In this document: positions 41,945 through 52,611 of the stretch, one piece after another | Numbering within the stretch: the stretch's first letter is position 1 | How the letters are laid out: every line of letters starts with the position of its first letter | Assembly: GCA_039030555.1 (NCBI GenBank) | Contig: JBCCDY010000002.1 | Location: 1-64,000, forward strand | Source of the DNA: JBCCDY01 sp039030555 | GTDB taxonomy: Bacteria; Bacteroidota; Bacteroidia; Cytophagales; Cyclobacteriaceae | Reading direction: 5' to 3' | Length of the DNA stretch: 64,000 bases | Made by a program: the position numbers and the translations under genes | The notes under the pieces: generated by a model | Told to the model about the DNA's origin: nothing | Database searches by the model: none | The model's input: the letters and a program-made list of their open reading frames with translations, nothing else

Positions 41945-44602
41945 TCATTCACTCCTCAAACTTTTTACAGGATTGGCCAAAGCCGCTTTCACGGCCTGAA
42001 AGCTCACGGTTATTCCAGTAACCACAATGATGGCAACCATGGACATTATGAAGATCTGCGGGTTTATTTCTATCCGGTAGGCAAAGTTTTCCAGCCATGT
42101 ATTGCCGAGATACCATGAGAAAGGGATAGCCAGTAGAAATGCCAGTACCATAATCTGAAGGAAGTTCTTGAATAACAGGAAAATAAGGCTGTTGATACTG
42201 GCACCGAGTACTTTTCGAATCCCGATCTCCTTAACACGGATGCTGATGATGTAGGAGGAAAGGGCGAACAGTCCTATGCCTGCAATCACGATGGTCAGTA
42301 TGGTGAACATGGATATAATGCTGGAAGTCCGTTGCTCATTTTTGTAAGCTGCCTCCAACGTATCGTCGAAAAATCGGTATCGGAACGGGCGATTTGGGAT
42401 CATTTCTTTCCACAGGCTTTCAATACGCGCTATAGCTTCACGATCCGATTGGGCATCGATTCTGGCAAGAATGTACCGCATGTTTCCGTAAAACTGTTCA
42501 TTACTCATGATCACTAATGGTTCAATGGGCTCATGCAGTGGAGCATAGTGAAAATCCTTCACCACCCCTTTAATCGTAAAAGCGGTTTGTTCATAGGTAT
42601 CGTCTTCAACAAGATTGATTTTTTGACCAATGGGGTCTGACAATCCTAAAACCTTAACGGCGGATTCATTTAGAACTACGGAAAGGGAATCATCGAAATC
42701 TTTTGAAAATGTATTTCCACTAATCAGTTCCAGTCCGAGTGCTTCGGCAAAATGATCACCGATGACAGTCCTGTTCAAATTGATGCTTTCATTTAAACCG
42801 GAAGTGGTGTATAAGTCGTGCCAGATGCTACTGAAGCCCTGAACCCAGTTGCTTCCTCCTGCATTTTTGACCTCCGGGAACTCTCCAAGCCTGTTTAGAA
42901 AAGGTAAATAAACCTCAGGTTCCCGGTGCTTGAGTCCTTCGATGACCAAAAGCTGCTCTTTGTCAAAACCAAGATCCTTATTCTTCATATGCCCAACCTG
43001 ATGATGCACGATCAGCGTGCAGACAATCAGAATGGTCGCAATCCAAAACTGAAAGGTGGTGAGTCCATTACGAAGCAGGCTTTTGGAACCTGAAAATGTA
43101 TTCGACTTTAAAGCACTGACGGGTTCGGATGCCGAAAGCACAAAAGCTGGATAAATACCAGCCAATAAACCCGTCAGCAGGCTTATGATTAAGATGAAAG
43201 CAACGGTTTTTAGAGTTATAGCTGCCCGGAACGAAGATTCTGTCAGTTCGCTGAAATAGGGCAGTAAAAGCACCACAAGCAGGGCTGCCAGTACGATACT
43301 GATGAGGTTTATGAGAAACGACTCGGAGAGGAACTGAATGATTAGTTGTGCCTTTCGTGACCCCATCGTTTTACGTAAACCCACTTCCCTGCTTCTTTCT
43401 GTTGCTCTTGCCGTCGAGAGGTTTATGAAGTTGATGACGGCAATAACCAAGATGAAGGCGGCTATGGCCATCAATACCCTAAGCGTCGTGACATTACCTC
43501 CAGCCTGAAATCCTCCCAGATTATCAGGATCCAGATGAAGACCAGTCAGAGGTTTAAAGAGATACTGTACCGCATTTCCTGCTTCGAGATACTCTTCTTT
43601 TGAAACGTTTCTGCTTTTCAGGATTTCGTGGAGTACATACGTCTCCATCATCTGGGGAAGTTTGCTTTCCAATGCTTCCACACTGGCACCGTTTTTCAGT
43701 TTGAAATAACAGTGTGCCGATGACAGGTTGAATTTTTCCTGACTAAACCACCTCACCGAAGTAGATGATACAATATAGCTGAACTGCAGGTGTGAATTGT
43801 GTGGAGGGTCTTTGCAGACACCCGTCACAATGGAGGGTTTTCCGGAGGGTTCGATGAACCTGCCAAGCGGATCATCATTTCCAAACAGTCTGGAAGCTGT
43901 ACTTTCCGTCAGCACTACGCTATTGGGTTTGCTGAGAGCCTTCTCCGGGTTTCCACGGATCATTTCAAAATTGAACACAGAAAAGAAGTTACTGTCTGCG
44001 ATCAGAACGGAGTTTTCTATAAAAAAATCGGATTGACCATTTTCCTTGGGAATAGACACTACTTGACTTTCATAGGGACCGGAAATGGCAGTTGCCGCCT
44101 CAATTTCATCATAATCATCCACCATGATTTCCGTAAGGGAATAAGGTGCTCTCGGATAGGTATTTTCTTCTTCCGGTGAGGAGACTTTCTGAACAAGCTT
44201 GTAAATCCTTTCCGAGTCTTTGATGGATTTGTCGTAGGAATACTGATTCACGATGTACAGTGAGATCATTATGGCACTGGCCATCCCAAGTGCCAGGCCG
44301 CTAATGTTGATGGCCGTATAGCCTTTTCTTTTGATCAGATTTCGGATACCCAGCTTAAAGTTCAGTTGCATGATTCCGTAGTTCAGCATGTTTTTTATAA
44401 ATGAAGGGTTCTTAATGATACCCGGCCTAAAAAGTTTGATGACGTCTTTCGCAAAATTCCATCTGGCATTTTTCAAGTCTTTCTCTTCCAGATTAGCGTG
44501 AAATCTTTCGACCAAATCACCTTCAAGGTCTTCAGCATAGTCTTTTTTACAGTACCATCTGAAGAAGTTTAAAAGGCGTTTTGGAGGGTTTGTCTTACTC
44601 AC
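41945..44602 (-). CDS. FtsX/MacB-type ABC permease with prefix domain (array member 5)
   Basis: An 885-residue permease, last gene in transcription order. Residues about 1-75 are the conserved prefix found in all five members (NPPKRLLNFFRWYCKKDY, EDLEGDLVERF, KLFRPGII). Then come a membrane helix (about 95-115), a MacB periplasmic core (about 120-290), an FtsX three-helix bundle (about 375-500), a second core and a second FtsX bundle (about 770-870), ending ANPVKSLRSE. The start is GTG because the preceding gene ends AGT GAG TAA rather than AAT GAG TAA, so the 8-nt overlap reads GTGAGTAA. No ATPase is encoded nearby. Substrate unknown; lipoprotein or antimicrobial export is usual for the superfamily. 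Confidence 0.85.
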   Translation of the reverse strand: MSKTNPPKRLLNFFRWYCKKDYAEDLEGDLVERFHANLEEKDLKNARWNFAKDVIKLFRPGIIKNPSFIKNMLNYGIMQLNFKLGIRNLIKRKGYTAINISGLALGMASAIMISLYIVNQYSYDKSIKDSERIYKLVQKVSSPEEENTYPRAPYSLTEIMVDDYDEIEAATAISGPYESQVVSIPKENGQSDFFIENSVLIADSNFFSVFNFEMIRGNPEKALSKPNSVVLTESTASRLFGNDDPLGRFIEPSGKPSIVTGVCKDPPHNSHLQFSYIVSSTSVRWFSQEKFNLSSAHCYFKLKNGASVEALESKLPQMMETYVLHEILKSRNVSKEEYLEAGNAVQYLFKPLTGLHLDPDNLGGFQAGGNVTTLRVLMAIAAFILVIAVINFINLSTARATERSREVGLRKTMGSRKAQLIIQFLSESFLINLISIVLAALLVVLLLPYFSELTESSFRAAITLKTVAFILIISLLTGLLAGIYPAFVLSASEPVSALKSNTFSGSKSLLRNGLTTFQFWIATILIVCTLIVHHQVGHMKNKDLGFDKEQLLVIEGLKHREPEVYLPFLNRLGEFPEVKNAGGSNWVQGFSSIWHDLYTTSGLNESINLNRTVIGDHFAEALGLELISGNTFSKDFDDSLSVVLNESAVKVLGLSDPIGQKINLVEDDTYEQTAFTIKGVVKDFHYAPLHEPIEPLVIMSNEQFYGNMRYILARIDAQSDREAIARIESLWKEMIPNRPFRYRFFDDTLEAAYKNEQRTSSIISMFTILTIVIAGIGLFALSSYIISIRVKEIGIRKVLGASINSLIFLLFKNFLQIMVLAFLLAIPFSWYLGNTWLENFAYRIEINPQIFIMSMVAIIVVTGITVSFQAVKAALANPVKSLRSE

Positions 44603-47249
44603 TTTTTAGTGTGTTTGAAGGATTGGTGTTTGAGATTTTCAATACTTGCGGGAAAATGGTGGCAGAGGCGATGAGCAATATTACCAAACAACCTGTCGCA
44701 ATTATTTTCCAGCCAAAGTCAATGCGTACTATCAGGAATTCCAGCCAAAAGTTATTAACAAAGTAGCTTAAAGGTGCCGCAATCAAAATGGAGATACCAA
44801 TAACGATCATGAATTCTTTGGATAGAACCACTAACAGATTCAAATCATTTGCACCGAGTATTCGCCTGATGCTGACTTCTTTCGTCCTTCTTTCCGTGCT
44901 GTAAATGGCCATTCCCAATAAACCCAGACAGGAAATGATAATGGCCAAAAATGTTGTGAACCCTATTACGGAGACAAGGTCAAATATCCCTTGATTATTA
45001 GCAGATAGCTTTTCGTCATAAAACTCATAGTCCAGCGGATGTACCTGATCGATGAGTTTCCATTTTTCTTCAAGATACCCGATGGTATTGTGTTTGTCAT
45101 CTTCCTGAATTTTTAAAGTGAGGAATTTTATCCGATCCGGATTGCTCCTCATTACAATAGGACCTGTTTCCCTTCCATTAAAAAGTAACTGAAATGTAAA
45201 ATCTTCAACCACTCCTGAAACTGACACGATGTTTTCTCCATCGATCAGGAAAAATTCATTCACAATATCACTAGCATTTTTATATCCCAATGCCTTGACG
45301 GCCCTTTCATTGATTAAAATAGTGGATTGACCAGTTTGGGAACTCTGAATATTCTCTCCGGCAATCAAGTCGATTCCCATCACATCAATAAAGTCTTCAT
45401 CAATGCCGAGGTCAATCACATTTACTTTCTCATCCTGATCCGGAATTTCCAGAGAGGTGTTGTCATTTCTGCCGGTTGCCGGCAAATAAGCACAGCCGGC
45501 AATATTCTGAACTCCGGGAGTCTCTTTCAGGATCTGTTTTGTGGTGACGTAATCATTACTCTGAAGATTTAAATTCACTACATTTTCAGTATCAAAACCG
45601 TAATTGTAATCCATGAAATGCTGGAATTGGTTGTATATTACTATGGAGCTGATGATGAAGAAAAGGGAAATCACGAATTGACTGACAGTTAAAACTTTTC
45701 TCAAGCCAAAGTAACTTAAGCGAGGCCCATAATCTTTTTTTAAAGCCTGTATGGGCTGATAGGATGCCAGACTTAAGGCAGGGAAAAAACCCGCCAATAA
45801 TCCAACAAGCAGTGCGAATAGAATAAAGCTACTGTAAACCATCAGGCTGATGTTCAGGTCAAAATTCAGGTGCTGGTTTACCCACAATCCTTTAAAAGCT
45901 GACCTGATAAAAAGCAGAAGTATTTGAGCCAAGAGTAGAGATAAGAAAGAAATTATAATGGACTCGCTTAGAAACTGCAAGATGAGTGTTGCCCTGTTTG
46001 CCCCATTAACTTTTCTAACACCAATTTCCTTGGAGCGTATAAAAGCCCTTGCAATTGACAGGTTTGTGTAGTTAAAACATGCGGAAAGAATAACCAGTAA
46101 GGCTAAAAGAGAAAGTGCGTAATAAGCTATTGTTGGCAGTCGAATGGTAGGCTCATTGCCTAAGGGGGTTCCGGGAGTTATTTCACTCAAAGGTTGAGCA
46201 TAGAGTAACGATCCCTGAAAGCCTTCTTCGGTAAACTGGATGGAAGATGTCTGGATGAGTTCCCGATCCAGATCTTCCTGATTGGCTTCCTCAGTCAGCA
46301 TCGCATAGCTGTAGGTTTGGAAATGGTCTTTCCAGCTGGAAGTCAGGTCACCGATTTTGTTTTCTTTATAGAGAAGTTCCAGAGACTCGGACGAGATCAA
46401 CACATCAAATTCCAAATGTGATTTATAATCATTATTCGATATCACTCCTGTGACTTCATACTGGCCCCAGTCGACAGGCGCAGAAGCCTCATTATCAAAG
46501 AAATTCAACTTTCGGTCTATGAAATTGATACTCTGTCCGACAGGGTCTTCATTTCCAAACAATTCAAAGGCGATATCCTGTGAGATCACTATGGAATTAG
46601 GATTTTTGAGAGCCGTATTTTTGTTTCCTGAAGAAAGATCGAATCCGAGGACATGGAAGAAAGCCTCGTCTGCGAAATAACCTCTTGCCTGCGTGTACTG
46701 ATCTTCAAAAGTTATATCACCACCCACACCTCGCCTGATTGCAGTGGCATCTTCAACAATAGGGTAATCAGTCTTTAAAGTTTGAGCTAAAGGGAAGGGC
46801 ACAGTCGCGTAGGGATTTGAATGGCCTTCCCGCTTCATGATCATTCGATATACTCTATCTCCATTTTCGTGAAATTTATCGTAACTGTTTGCATCGGAGA
46901 TCATTAAAATGATGAGCATTCCAAGCGACATCGACATCGCCAGACCTAACACATTGATCGTGGAAAAGGCCTTGTACTTAAGAATATTGCGGATGCCAAC
47001 TTTGTAATAGTTTCTGAACATATCGTATGTATTTGAAGATTTATCTGGTAAAAATGACTTTATGATCCCCGGCCTGAAAAGCCTGATGACGTCTTTAGTG
47101 AAATTCCATCGGGCTGATTTTATTCCCTTTTCTTCTGAGTTTCTTTCAAACCTTTCAAGCAAATCGCCTTCTATATTTTCGAGATAATCCGGATGGCAGA
47201 ACCATCGAAAGAGGCGGAGGGGATATTTTGGAGGAGAAGGCTTACTCAT
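44595..47249 (-). CDS. FtsX/MacB-type ABC permease with prefix domain (array member 4)
   Basis: An 884-residue protein with the same order: prefix (about 1-75, PPKYPLRLFRWFCHPDY, ENIEGDLLERF), membrane helix, MacB core, FtsX bundle (about 380-500), second core, second FtsX bundle, and end motif TNPSNTLKSE. ATG at 47249 overlaps the previous stop by 8 nt (ATGAGTAA), so the two are tightly coupled. Its second core contains SVIGFTTFLAIIISCLGLLG, a variant of the IACLGLFGL segment found in the other members. Confidence 0.85.
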   Translation of the reverse strand: MSKPSPPKYPLRLFRWFCHPDYLENIEGDLLERFERNSEEKGIKSARWNFTKDVIRLFRPGIIKSFLPDKSSNTYDMFRNYYKVGIRNILKYKAFSTINVLGLAMSMSLGMLIILMISDANSYDKFHENGDRVYRMIMKREGHSNPYATVPFPLAQTLKTDYPIVEDATAIRRGVGGDITFEDQYTQARGYFADEAFFHVLGFDLSSGNKNTALKNPNSIVISQDIAFELFGNEDPVGQSINFIDRKLNFFDNEASAPVDWGQYEVTGVISNNDYKSHLEFDVLISSESLELLYKENKIGDLTSSWKDHFQTYSYAMLTEEANQEDLDRELIQTSSIQFTEEGFQGSLLYAQPLSEITPGTPLGNEPTIRLPTIAYYALSLLALLVILSACFNYTNLSIARAFIRSKEIGVRKVNGANRATLILQFLSESIIISFLSLLLAQILLLFIRSAFKGLWVNQHLNFDLNISLMVYSSFILFALLVGLLAGFFPALSLASYQPIQALKKDYGPRLSYFGLRKVLTVSQFVISLFFIISSIVIYNQFQHFMDYNYGFDTENVVNLNLQSNDYVTTKQILKETPGVQNIAGCAYLPATGRNDNTSLEIPDQDEKVNVIDLGIDEDFIDVMGIDLIAGENIQSSQTGQSTILINERAVKALGYKNASDIVNEFFLIDGENIVSVSGVVEDFTFQLLFNGRETGPIVMRSNPDRIKFLTLKIQEDDKHNTIGYLEEKWKLIDQVHPLDYEFYDEKLSANNQGIFDLVSVIGFTTFLAIIISCLGLLGMAIYSTERRTKEVSIRRILGANDLNLLVVLSKEFMIVIGISILIAAPLSYFVNNFWLEFLIVRIDFGWKIIATGCLVILLIASATIFPQVLKISNTNPSNTLKSE

Positions 47250-49887
47250 TTCTCAAAGAGTTTACCGGATTTGATTGTGCAGATCTTATAGTTAAAGAAG
47301 CTGTTGTAAAGAGTGCTACCAGAATAACCAATAAGCCTGAAATCAGGATTACGAAAAAATTGAAATCAATACGTGAAGCAAAGTTGTCTAACCATGAATT
47401 GATCAATGAATATACCAGAGGCCATGTGATTATGTTAGCAACTATAATCAACATCAAAAACTCCTGAGACAGAAGGTAAATTATGTTACTTATAGTGGCT
47501 CCCAGTATTTTTCTAATTCCTATTTCTTTGGTTCTGCTGAGCGTATTGTATGAGGCTAGGCCAAACAATCCCAAGCATGCAATAAAGATTGCCAAAGCTG
47601 AAAAAAAGCTAATCATATTGCCAAGTTTGTAATCGGTAATGTATTGGCGGTTGTAAAACTCATCAAGGAAAAAGAAATCGAATGGGTCGTTAGGATAGAA
47701 GTGTTGAAATATTTTTTGTGATTGAGTCAAGGCATGTTGTGCATCATTAGAATACTTTATTACATAATAAAAAGAGGCATTTTCATCTAAGTCATATGCC
47801 ATGGGTGTTATCGCATACTTTGAGCTTAATTGATTTGTGTTTTCTGCAACCCCAATAACAGTTCTTTGAAAGCGGTCATTCAAGACAACTTTTTTTCCTA
47901 TGATCAGGTCGGCCGAATCAAAACCAAGCAAGTGTACCGCTGCTTCATTAAGTACAATGGCCTGATGGTCGCTTTCTATTTCAGAGTTAAAGTCTCTACC
48001 GGCAAGTAGGTCTATTTCGAATGTCTTAAAATAGTTGAAATTGACATTTATAAAGTCGAAACTAAAAGTATTGTTATCTCCTTCATTCTGATTCCTGAAA
48101 TCAACCGGAAAATTAATTACTTCCCCGGGTACAGCACTAGAAACAGTTACTTCAGAAATTTCAGAGTAATCAGATAACTCTTTAGCAAACAGTTTCTGCT
48201 TCGGATAATCTTCTTCGCCCTCAAGTTCATTAGGTCCCCGGATGATTAATAAGTCTTTAGCATTGAAACCTACATCCTTGTTCTGCATATGGTCAATTTG
48301 TAAATAAATGAAGGCTGTACAGGTGATCAGGGTAATGGAAATGGAAAACTGAAAAACCACCAGCACCTTTCGCAACCAAGTCGCTGATTGTTTTGGAATT
48401 ATACTGCTTTTTAGCACTTTAACAGGCTTGTAAGAGGAAAGTACGAACGCAGGATACCCTCCGGCAACCAATGCTCCAGCCAGCATAAACAAAACGGCAA
48501 TAGACCAAAAGTCAATATTGAGTAAATAGCCTATGCTAAATGGCGTTCCTGCCAAGCCAGTCAAAAGATTATGACATGATGCGACCAATAACACCCCAAA
48601 AATGGCGGCTACTAGATTCACGGTAAAAGACTCCAGAATAAATTGAAACACTAATTCCTTTTTTGGAGCGCCAAGGGTTTTTTTTACTCCTACTTCTTTT
48701 GCTCTTTTAACGGATCTGGCACTAGCTAAATTGATGTAATTGACCCATGCGATGAATAGAATGAAGTAGCCAATAGCAAGTAAAAAGTTTAATGTAAGCT
48801 TATCTGCTTGCCTGGAGGGAGTTAATATATTTTCAAGACCCGAATCGTAATGTACGTCTGCCAAAGGTTGTAAATAGAATCGTTGATCTATTCCTTTCTC
48901 TTTATTGATAGCACCCCTTTCTTTTTGTAAGGCAGAAGTCAATTTTTCTTCAAAAGCTGCTGGGTTAATTTCAGGATTCAGCAACAGGTAGGTATGGAAA
49001 TTATGCCAATACCAGCTATCTTCTGCATCTCCTTCATACCACCAATCAAGGGTTTTGTAGCTGACCAAAATATCAAATTGCAGATGTGAATTAAGAGGTA
49101 AATCCTTTAAAACCCCGGTAACGGTGTACAAGTCTTCTGAACCATCTACCATAACAGTTTTTCCAAGAGGGTTTTTATCACCAAAGTATTTTTGAGAAGT
49201 AGATTCGGTGATCACTACAGTTCGTATATTATTCAAGCTTGTTTCAGTATCTCCATAGACTAGTGGGAAGGAAAAAACTTTCAAAAAATCCGGATCAGTA
49301 AATAGCACTCTCGTCTCTCGAAATGCTTTGTTATTAGCCATAATAGTAAGATCTCCACCTTCGTAAGAATGTACTCGTACTATTGACTTGACTTCAGGAA
49401 GCTGCTTTACGAAAGAGGCTATTCTTGGTGGAGAAGTGGCCAGGGAACGTTGAAGATCGTTATCATGAAAGTATTGATAATTGATTCTATATAAATCAGC
49501 ATAATTTTCATGAAAGGAATCAAAGCTTCTTTCAAATCTTACATATTGATAAATGAATAAAAAGGCAGCAAAGCCTACCGCCAAGCCTGCTACATTAATG
49601 GCCGTATGAAGACGATCTCTATTCATAACCCTGAACGTAAGCGTAAGATTATGTATGAACAGGTCGTTATTTAGTGTGTGACTTCCGAAAAAGGACCGAA
49701 TAATTCCCGGCCTGAAAAGTTTGATGATGTCTTTAGTGAAATTCCATCTGGCTTTTTTTACCCCCTTTTCTTCTGAGTTTCTTTCAAACCTTTCCACCAA
49801 ATCGCCTTCTATATCTTCGAGATACTCCGGATGGCAGAACCAACGAAAGAAGCGGAGGGGATATTTTGGTGGAGAAGTCTTACTCAT
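47242..49887 (-). CDS. FtsX/MacB-type ABC permease with prefix domain (array member 3)
   Basis: An 881-residue permease. The prefix (PPKYPLRFFRWFCHPEY, EDIEGDLVERF) is nearly identical to that of member 4, also at DNA level. Two MacB-core plus FtsX-bundle halves follow, and the end is SNPVNSLRNE. ATG at 49887 overlaps the preceding stop by the same 8 nt (ATGAGTAA). The ends of the genes are far more alike than the periplasmic cores, suggesting conserved partner contacts at the termini and diversified periplasmic domains. Confidence 0.85.
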   Translation of the reverse strand: MSKTSPPKYPLRFFRWFCHPEYLEDIEGDLVERFERNSEEKGVKKARWNFTKDIIKLFRPGIIRSFFGSHTLNNDLFIHNLTLTFRVMNRDRLHTAINVAGLAVGFAAFLFIYQYVRFERSFDSFHENYADLYRINYQYFHDNDLQRSLATSPPRIASFVKQLPEVKSIVRVHSYEGGDLTIMANNKAFRETRVLFTDPDFLKVFSFPLVYGDTETSLNNIRTVVITESTSQKYFGDKNPLGKTVMVDGSEDLYTVTGVLKDLPLNSHLQFDILVSYKTLDWWYEGDAEDSWYWHNFHTYLLLNPEINPAAFEEKLTSALQKERGAINKEKGIDQRFYLQPLADVHYDSGLENILTPSRQADKLTLNFLLAIGYFILFIAWVNYINLASARSVKRAKEVGVKKTLGAPKKELVFQFILESFTVNLVAAIFGVLLVASCHNLLTGLAGTPFSIGYLLNIDFWSIAVLFMLAGALVAGGYPAFVLSSYKPVKVLKSSIIPKQSATWLRKVLVVFQFSISITLITCTAFIYLQIDHMQNKDVGFNAKDLLIIRGPNELEGEEDYPKQKLFAKELSDYSEISEVTVSSAVPGEVINFPVDFRNQNEGDNNTFSFDFINVNFNYFKTFEIDLLAGRDFNSEIESDHQAIVLNEAAVHLLGFDSADLIIGKKVVLNDRFQRTVIGVAENTNQLSSKYAITPMAYDLDENASFYYVIKYSNDAQHALTQSQKIFQHFYPNDPFDFFFLDEFYNRQYITDYKLGNMISFFSALAIFIACLGLFGLASYNTLSRTKEIGIRKILGATISNIIYLLSQEFLMLIIVANIITWPLVYSLINSWLDNFASRIDFNFFVILISGLLVILVALFTTASLTIRSAQSNPVNSLRNE

Positions 49888-52597
49888 TTCTCAAAGTATC
49901 TACAGGGTTTATGTTGGCTGCTTTATATGAAAGTGCAGAAACCATTAACAAAACAATTGAAGGTGCGATGAGCACTGGCAGTAAAAAGGATACATTTAAC
50001 TCAATTCTGAAAGCATAATTAGACAGCCAATTTTCAGCCGCCCAATAGGCTAATGGTAATGACAGCAAGCAGGACAAGCCTACAAGTATCATAGTGTTTT
50101 TATTAAGAATTAAGATTATGCCACCAACAGAAGCGCCTAATACTTTTCGGATACCAATTTCTTTGATACGGATATTTACGGTGTGTAACGCTAAGCCGAC
50201 TAACCCTAGTGAGGCTATAAAAATTGTCAACATGGAGAAGATACTGAACAGCTTACTGAATCTCACATCGGCTTCGTATTGCGCATCGAAATAGTCATCG
50301 ATAAAATAATAATCGAATGGATCATTAGGATAAGTTTGCCTGTAAGCATTCTCAACAGTGGTGAGTTTACTCTGTAAGTTATTGGCCGTTAACCTCAAGC
50401 TATAATAAGAATCCAATTTGTAGCTTGGATCATTTTCCTGAAACATTATGGGTTTAATCGGTTCATGTAAACTATAATGATGGTAGTCTTTTACTACACC
50501 ATTAATCCTTAGCTTTTGACCATTGGCATCGGTAAATTCTTTGCCAATCGCATCGGCCAAATTTTCTATTCTTAGAATTTTAGCAGCTTTTTGATTAATC
50601 ACTACCCCATTTTTGGTACTGAATTCACCAGCTAGAATGTCAATATAGTACACGCTGGCATAATCGTTATCTGCATCAACCACATGGAGTTTACTATTGT
50701 CATAATCGGGGCCTAACTCAATAGGCCAGCTATTACTTTTCTCACCAGGTATCGACCAGGAAAGCGAAACAGCTTTTATGCCTGAATATTGGTTTAAGGC
50801 ATCTTTAAAATTATCACCATCATCTATTTCCTCTCGTTTTTGCTGGTCGTGTTCAATCCAGGTATTCTCCCTATTTACAGGACCATTTACTACTAGCACC
50901 CCTTCTTTTTGAAACCCAACCTCAGAATATCTCATATGATTAAGCTGCTTGTAAATAGTGACCGTAAAAATGATAAGTCCTATAGAAACCCAAAATTGAA
51001 ATACAACCAGATAATTACGCATATAGATTCCACTTTTTGAAGAGGTGAGCTTTCCTTTAAGTGTCTTTAATGGATCGTACCCTGAAAGAACAAAAGCCGG
51101 ATATATGCCAGAAATAAGACTAATAGCCGGAAATAGTAAGATCAGGAGTGGCCATAGTTTAATGGAGATATAATCAATAGACTTACCCGTTACCTGATCC
51201 ATATAAGGGGCGAAGGCAAAAATAAATATTATGGATAAACTAAATGCAATGCCGTTAATGAGGGCCGATTCCATTAAAAACTGTTTGATTAATTGCAGTC
51301 TGAATGCACCCAAAACCTTTCTGAGCCCGACTTCATGTCCTCTTTGGACTGCTTTAGCTGTTGTTAGATTCACATAATTGATAACAGCAATGAGTAAAAT
51401 AGCGACAGCGATGAAATACAGGAAAGACAAGTAAGTAGAGTTGGCGTTGATCTTGAGTTCATCTTGTCGGTTAGACGTAAGATAGATGCTGCTTAGTGAT
51501 TGTAATTCAAAACTGGTTTTAGAAGCCAAGTTATTTCCACTGTTTTCGACATAGTAGATTTCGGCGTTTCTGGTCAGTACAGTCGTATTGGCCGATGGTG
51601 CTAATTCCAAGTAGGTATATACATCATTACCATCCCATGTTTCGGCATAGCCTTTAGCCCAACCTGTAGATAGGGTTGAGAAAGAGGCGAGAAAATCATA
51701 TTGAAAATGGGAGTTTTCGGGTGCGTCGGCTATGATGCCAGTAATAGTTAATGAGAATCGGTCAAATTCGTTAACGTACTCTACTGTCTGGCCAATAATG
51801 TCGCTTTTACTTTTCCAGTTATTACCAAAGATTTTGCGTGCACTGCTTTCAGAGAGTATGATCTTATTTACACCTTTCAGTGCAGTAGAACGATCTCCTT
51901 TGATCATGGGAAAGGAAAACATGCTCAGAAAACCGGGGTCGGTATAAAAACCCCAATGAAAGCTGTGTTTTGTTTCTTTACCAACTTCATTTTCCCAGTT
52001 AAGCGTGCTGCTTGTACCCTGGCCACTCCAGGGTAAGATAAGCCTGGTAAAATCGATTACTTCTGGAAAATTTTTTTTTAGCCCGGGACCCATCGGTGGT
52101 TTTGTCATAGTAGTCTGTACTATCTCTCCCTGATCTATATCAGCGGCTAAACGATAGATGCCCTTGCTTTTGGTATGAAATCTATCATAACTCCTTTCAA
52201 AACCGACATATCTAAATATGAAGACGCTAGCGATAATTCCAATGGTAAGACCCAGAATATTCAAGGTGCTGAATGCTCTATCTTTACTCAGGTTACGATA
52301 AGCAACCTTCAAATAGTTTCTGAACATGTCAAAGTTATTTAATTGAGTCCCACTTATGAATGATCTGATAATACCAGGTCTGAAAAGACGTATTACATCC
52401 TTTACCAATCCCCATTTAGCAGCTAGCAATGATTTTTCTTGTGTTTTTTTCACATAACGTTCTCGAAGATCGCCTTCGAGGTCTTCTACAAATTCGGGAT
52501 GGCAGAACCATCGAAAGAAGCGGAGGGGATATTTCGGGGGGTACTTTTTGATTGCTTTCAATAAAGTTGGAAGCTGTTTGGTATTTTTCAGTTTCAA
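49880..52597 (-). CDS. FtsX/MacB-type ABC permease with prefix domain (array member 2)
   Basis: A 905-residue permease, the longest member. The start is TTG at 52597; no ATG precedes the prefix in this frame, and a TGA lies upstream at 52616-52618. It has an extra 20-residue basic N-terminus before PPKYPLRFFRWFCHPEF. The periplasmic cores are long, with RLILPWSGQGTSSTLNWENE near 175. Two FtsX bundles are followed by INPVDTLRNE. It begins 14 bp after member 1, the only non-overlapping joint of the array. Because the TTG is a weak start, its yield may be lower than that of the others. Confidence 0.8.
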   Translation of the reverse strand: MKLKNTKQLPTLLKAIKKYPPKYPLRFFRWFCHPEFVEDLEGDLRERYVKKTQEKSLLAAKWGLVKDVIRLFRPGIIRSFISGTQLNNFDMFRNYLKVAYRNLSKDRAFSTLNILGLTIGIIASVFIFRYVGFERSYDRFHTKSKGIYRLAADIDQGEIVQTTMTKPPMGPGLKKNFPEVIDFTRLILPWSGQGTSSTLNWENEVGKETKHSFHWGFYTDPGFLSMFSFPMIKGDRSTALKGVNKIILSESSARKIFGNNWKSKSDIIGQTVEYVNEFDRFSLTITGIIADAPENSHFQYDFLASFSTLSTGWAKGYAETWDGNDVYTYLELAPSANTTVLTRNAEIYYVENSGNNLASKTSFELQSLSSIYLTSNRQDELKINANSTYLSFLYFIAVAILLIAVINYVNLTTAKAVQRGHEVGLRKVLGAFRLQLIKQFLMESALINGIAFSLSIIFIFAFAPYMDQVTGKSIDYISIKLWPLLILLFPAISLISGIYPAFVLSGYDPLKTLKGKLTSSKSGIYMRNYLVVFQFWVSIGLIIFTVTIYKQLNHMRYSEVGFQKEGVLVVNGPVNRENTWIEHDQQKREEIDDGDNFKDALNQYSGIKAVSLSWSIPGEKSNSWPIELGPDYDNSKLHVVDADNDYASVYYIDILAGEFSTKNGVVINQKAAKILRIENLADAIGKEFTDANGQKLRINGVVKDYHHYSLHEPIKPIMFQENDPSYKLDSYYSLRLTANNLQSKLTTVENAYRQTYPNDPFDYYFIDDYFDAQYEADVRFSKLFSIFSMLTIFIASLGLVGLALHTVNIRIKEIGIRKVLGASVGGIILILNKNTMILVGLSCLLSLPLAYWAAENWLSNYAFRIELNVSFLLPVLIAPSIVLLMVSALSYKAANINPVDTLRNE

Positions 52598-52611
52598 GAA
52601 TAGACCTCTAT

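Noticed and set aside
43797..44179. Plus-strand open frames within the permease array
   Set aside because: Antisense to a clear FtsX permease with conserved motifs; translations show no structure.
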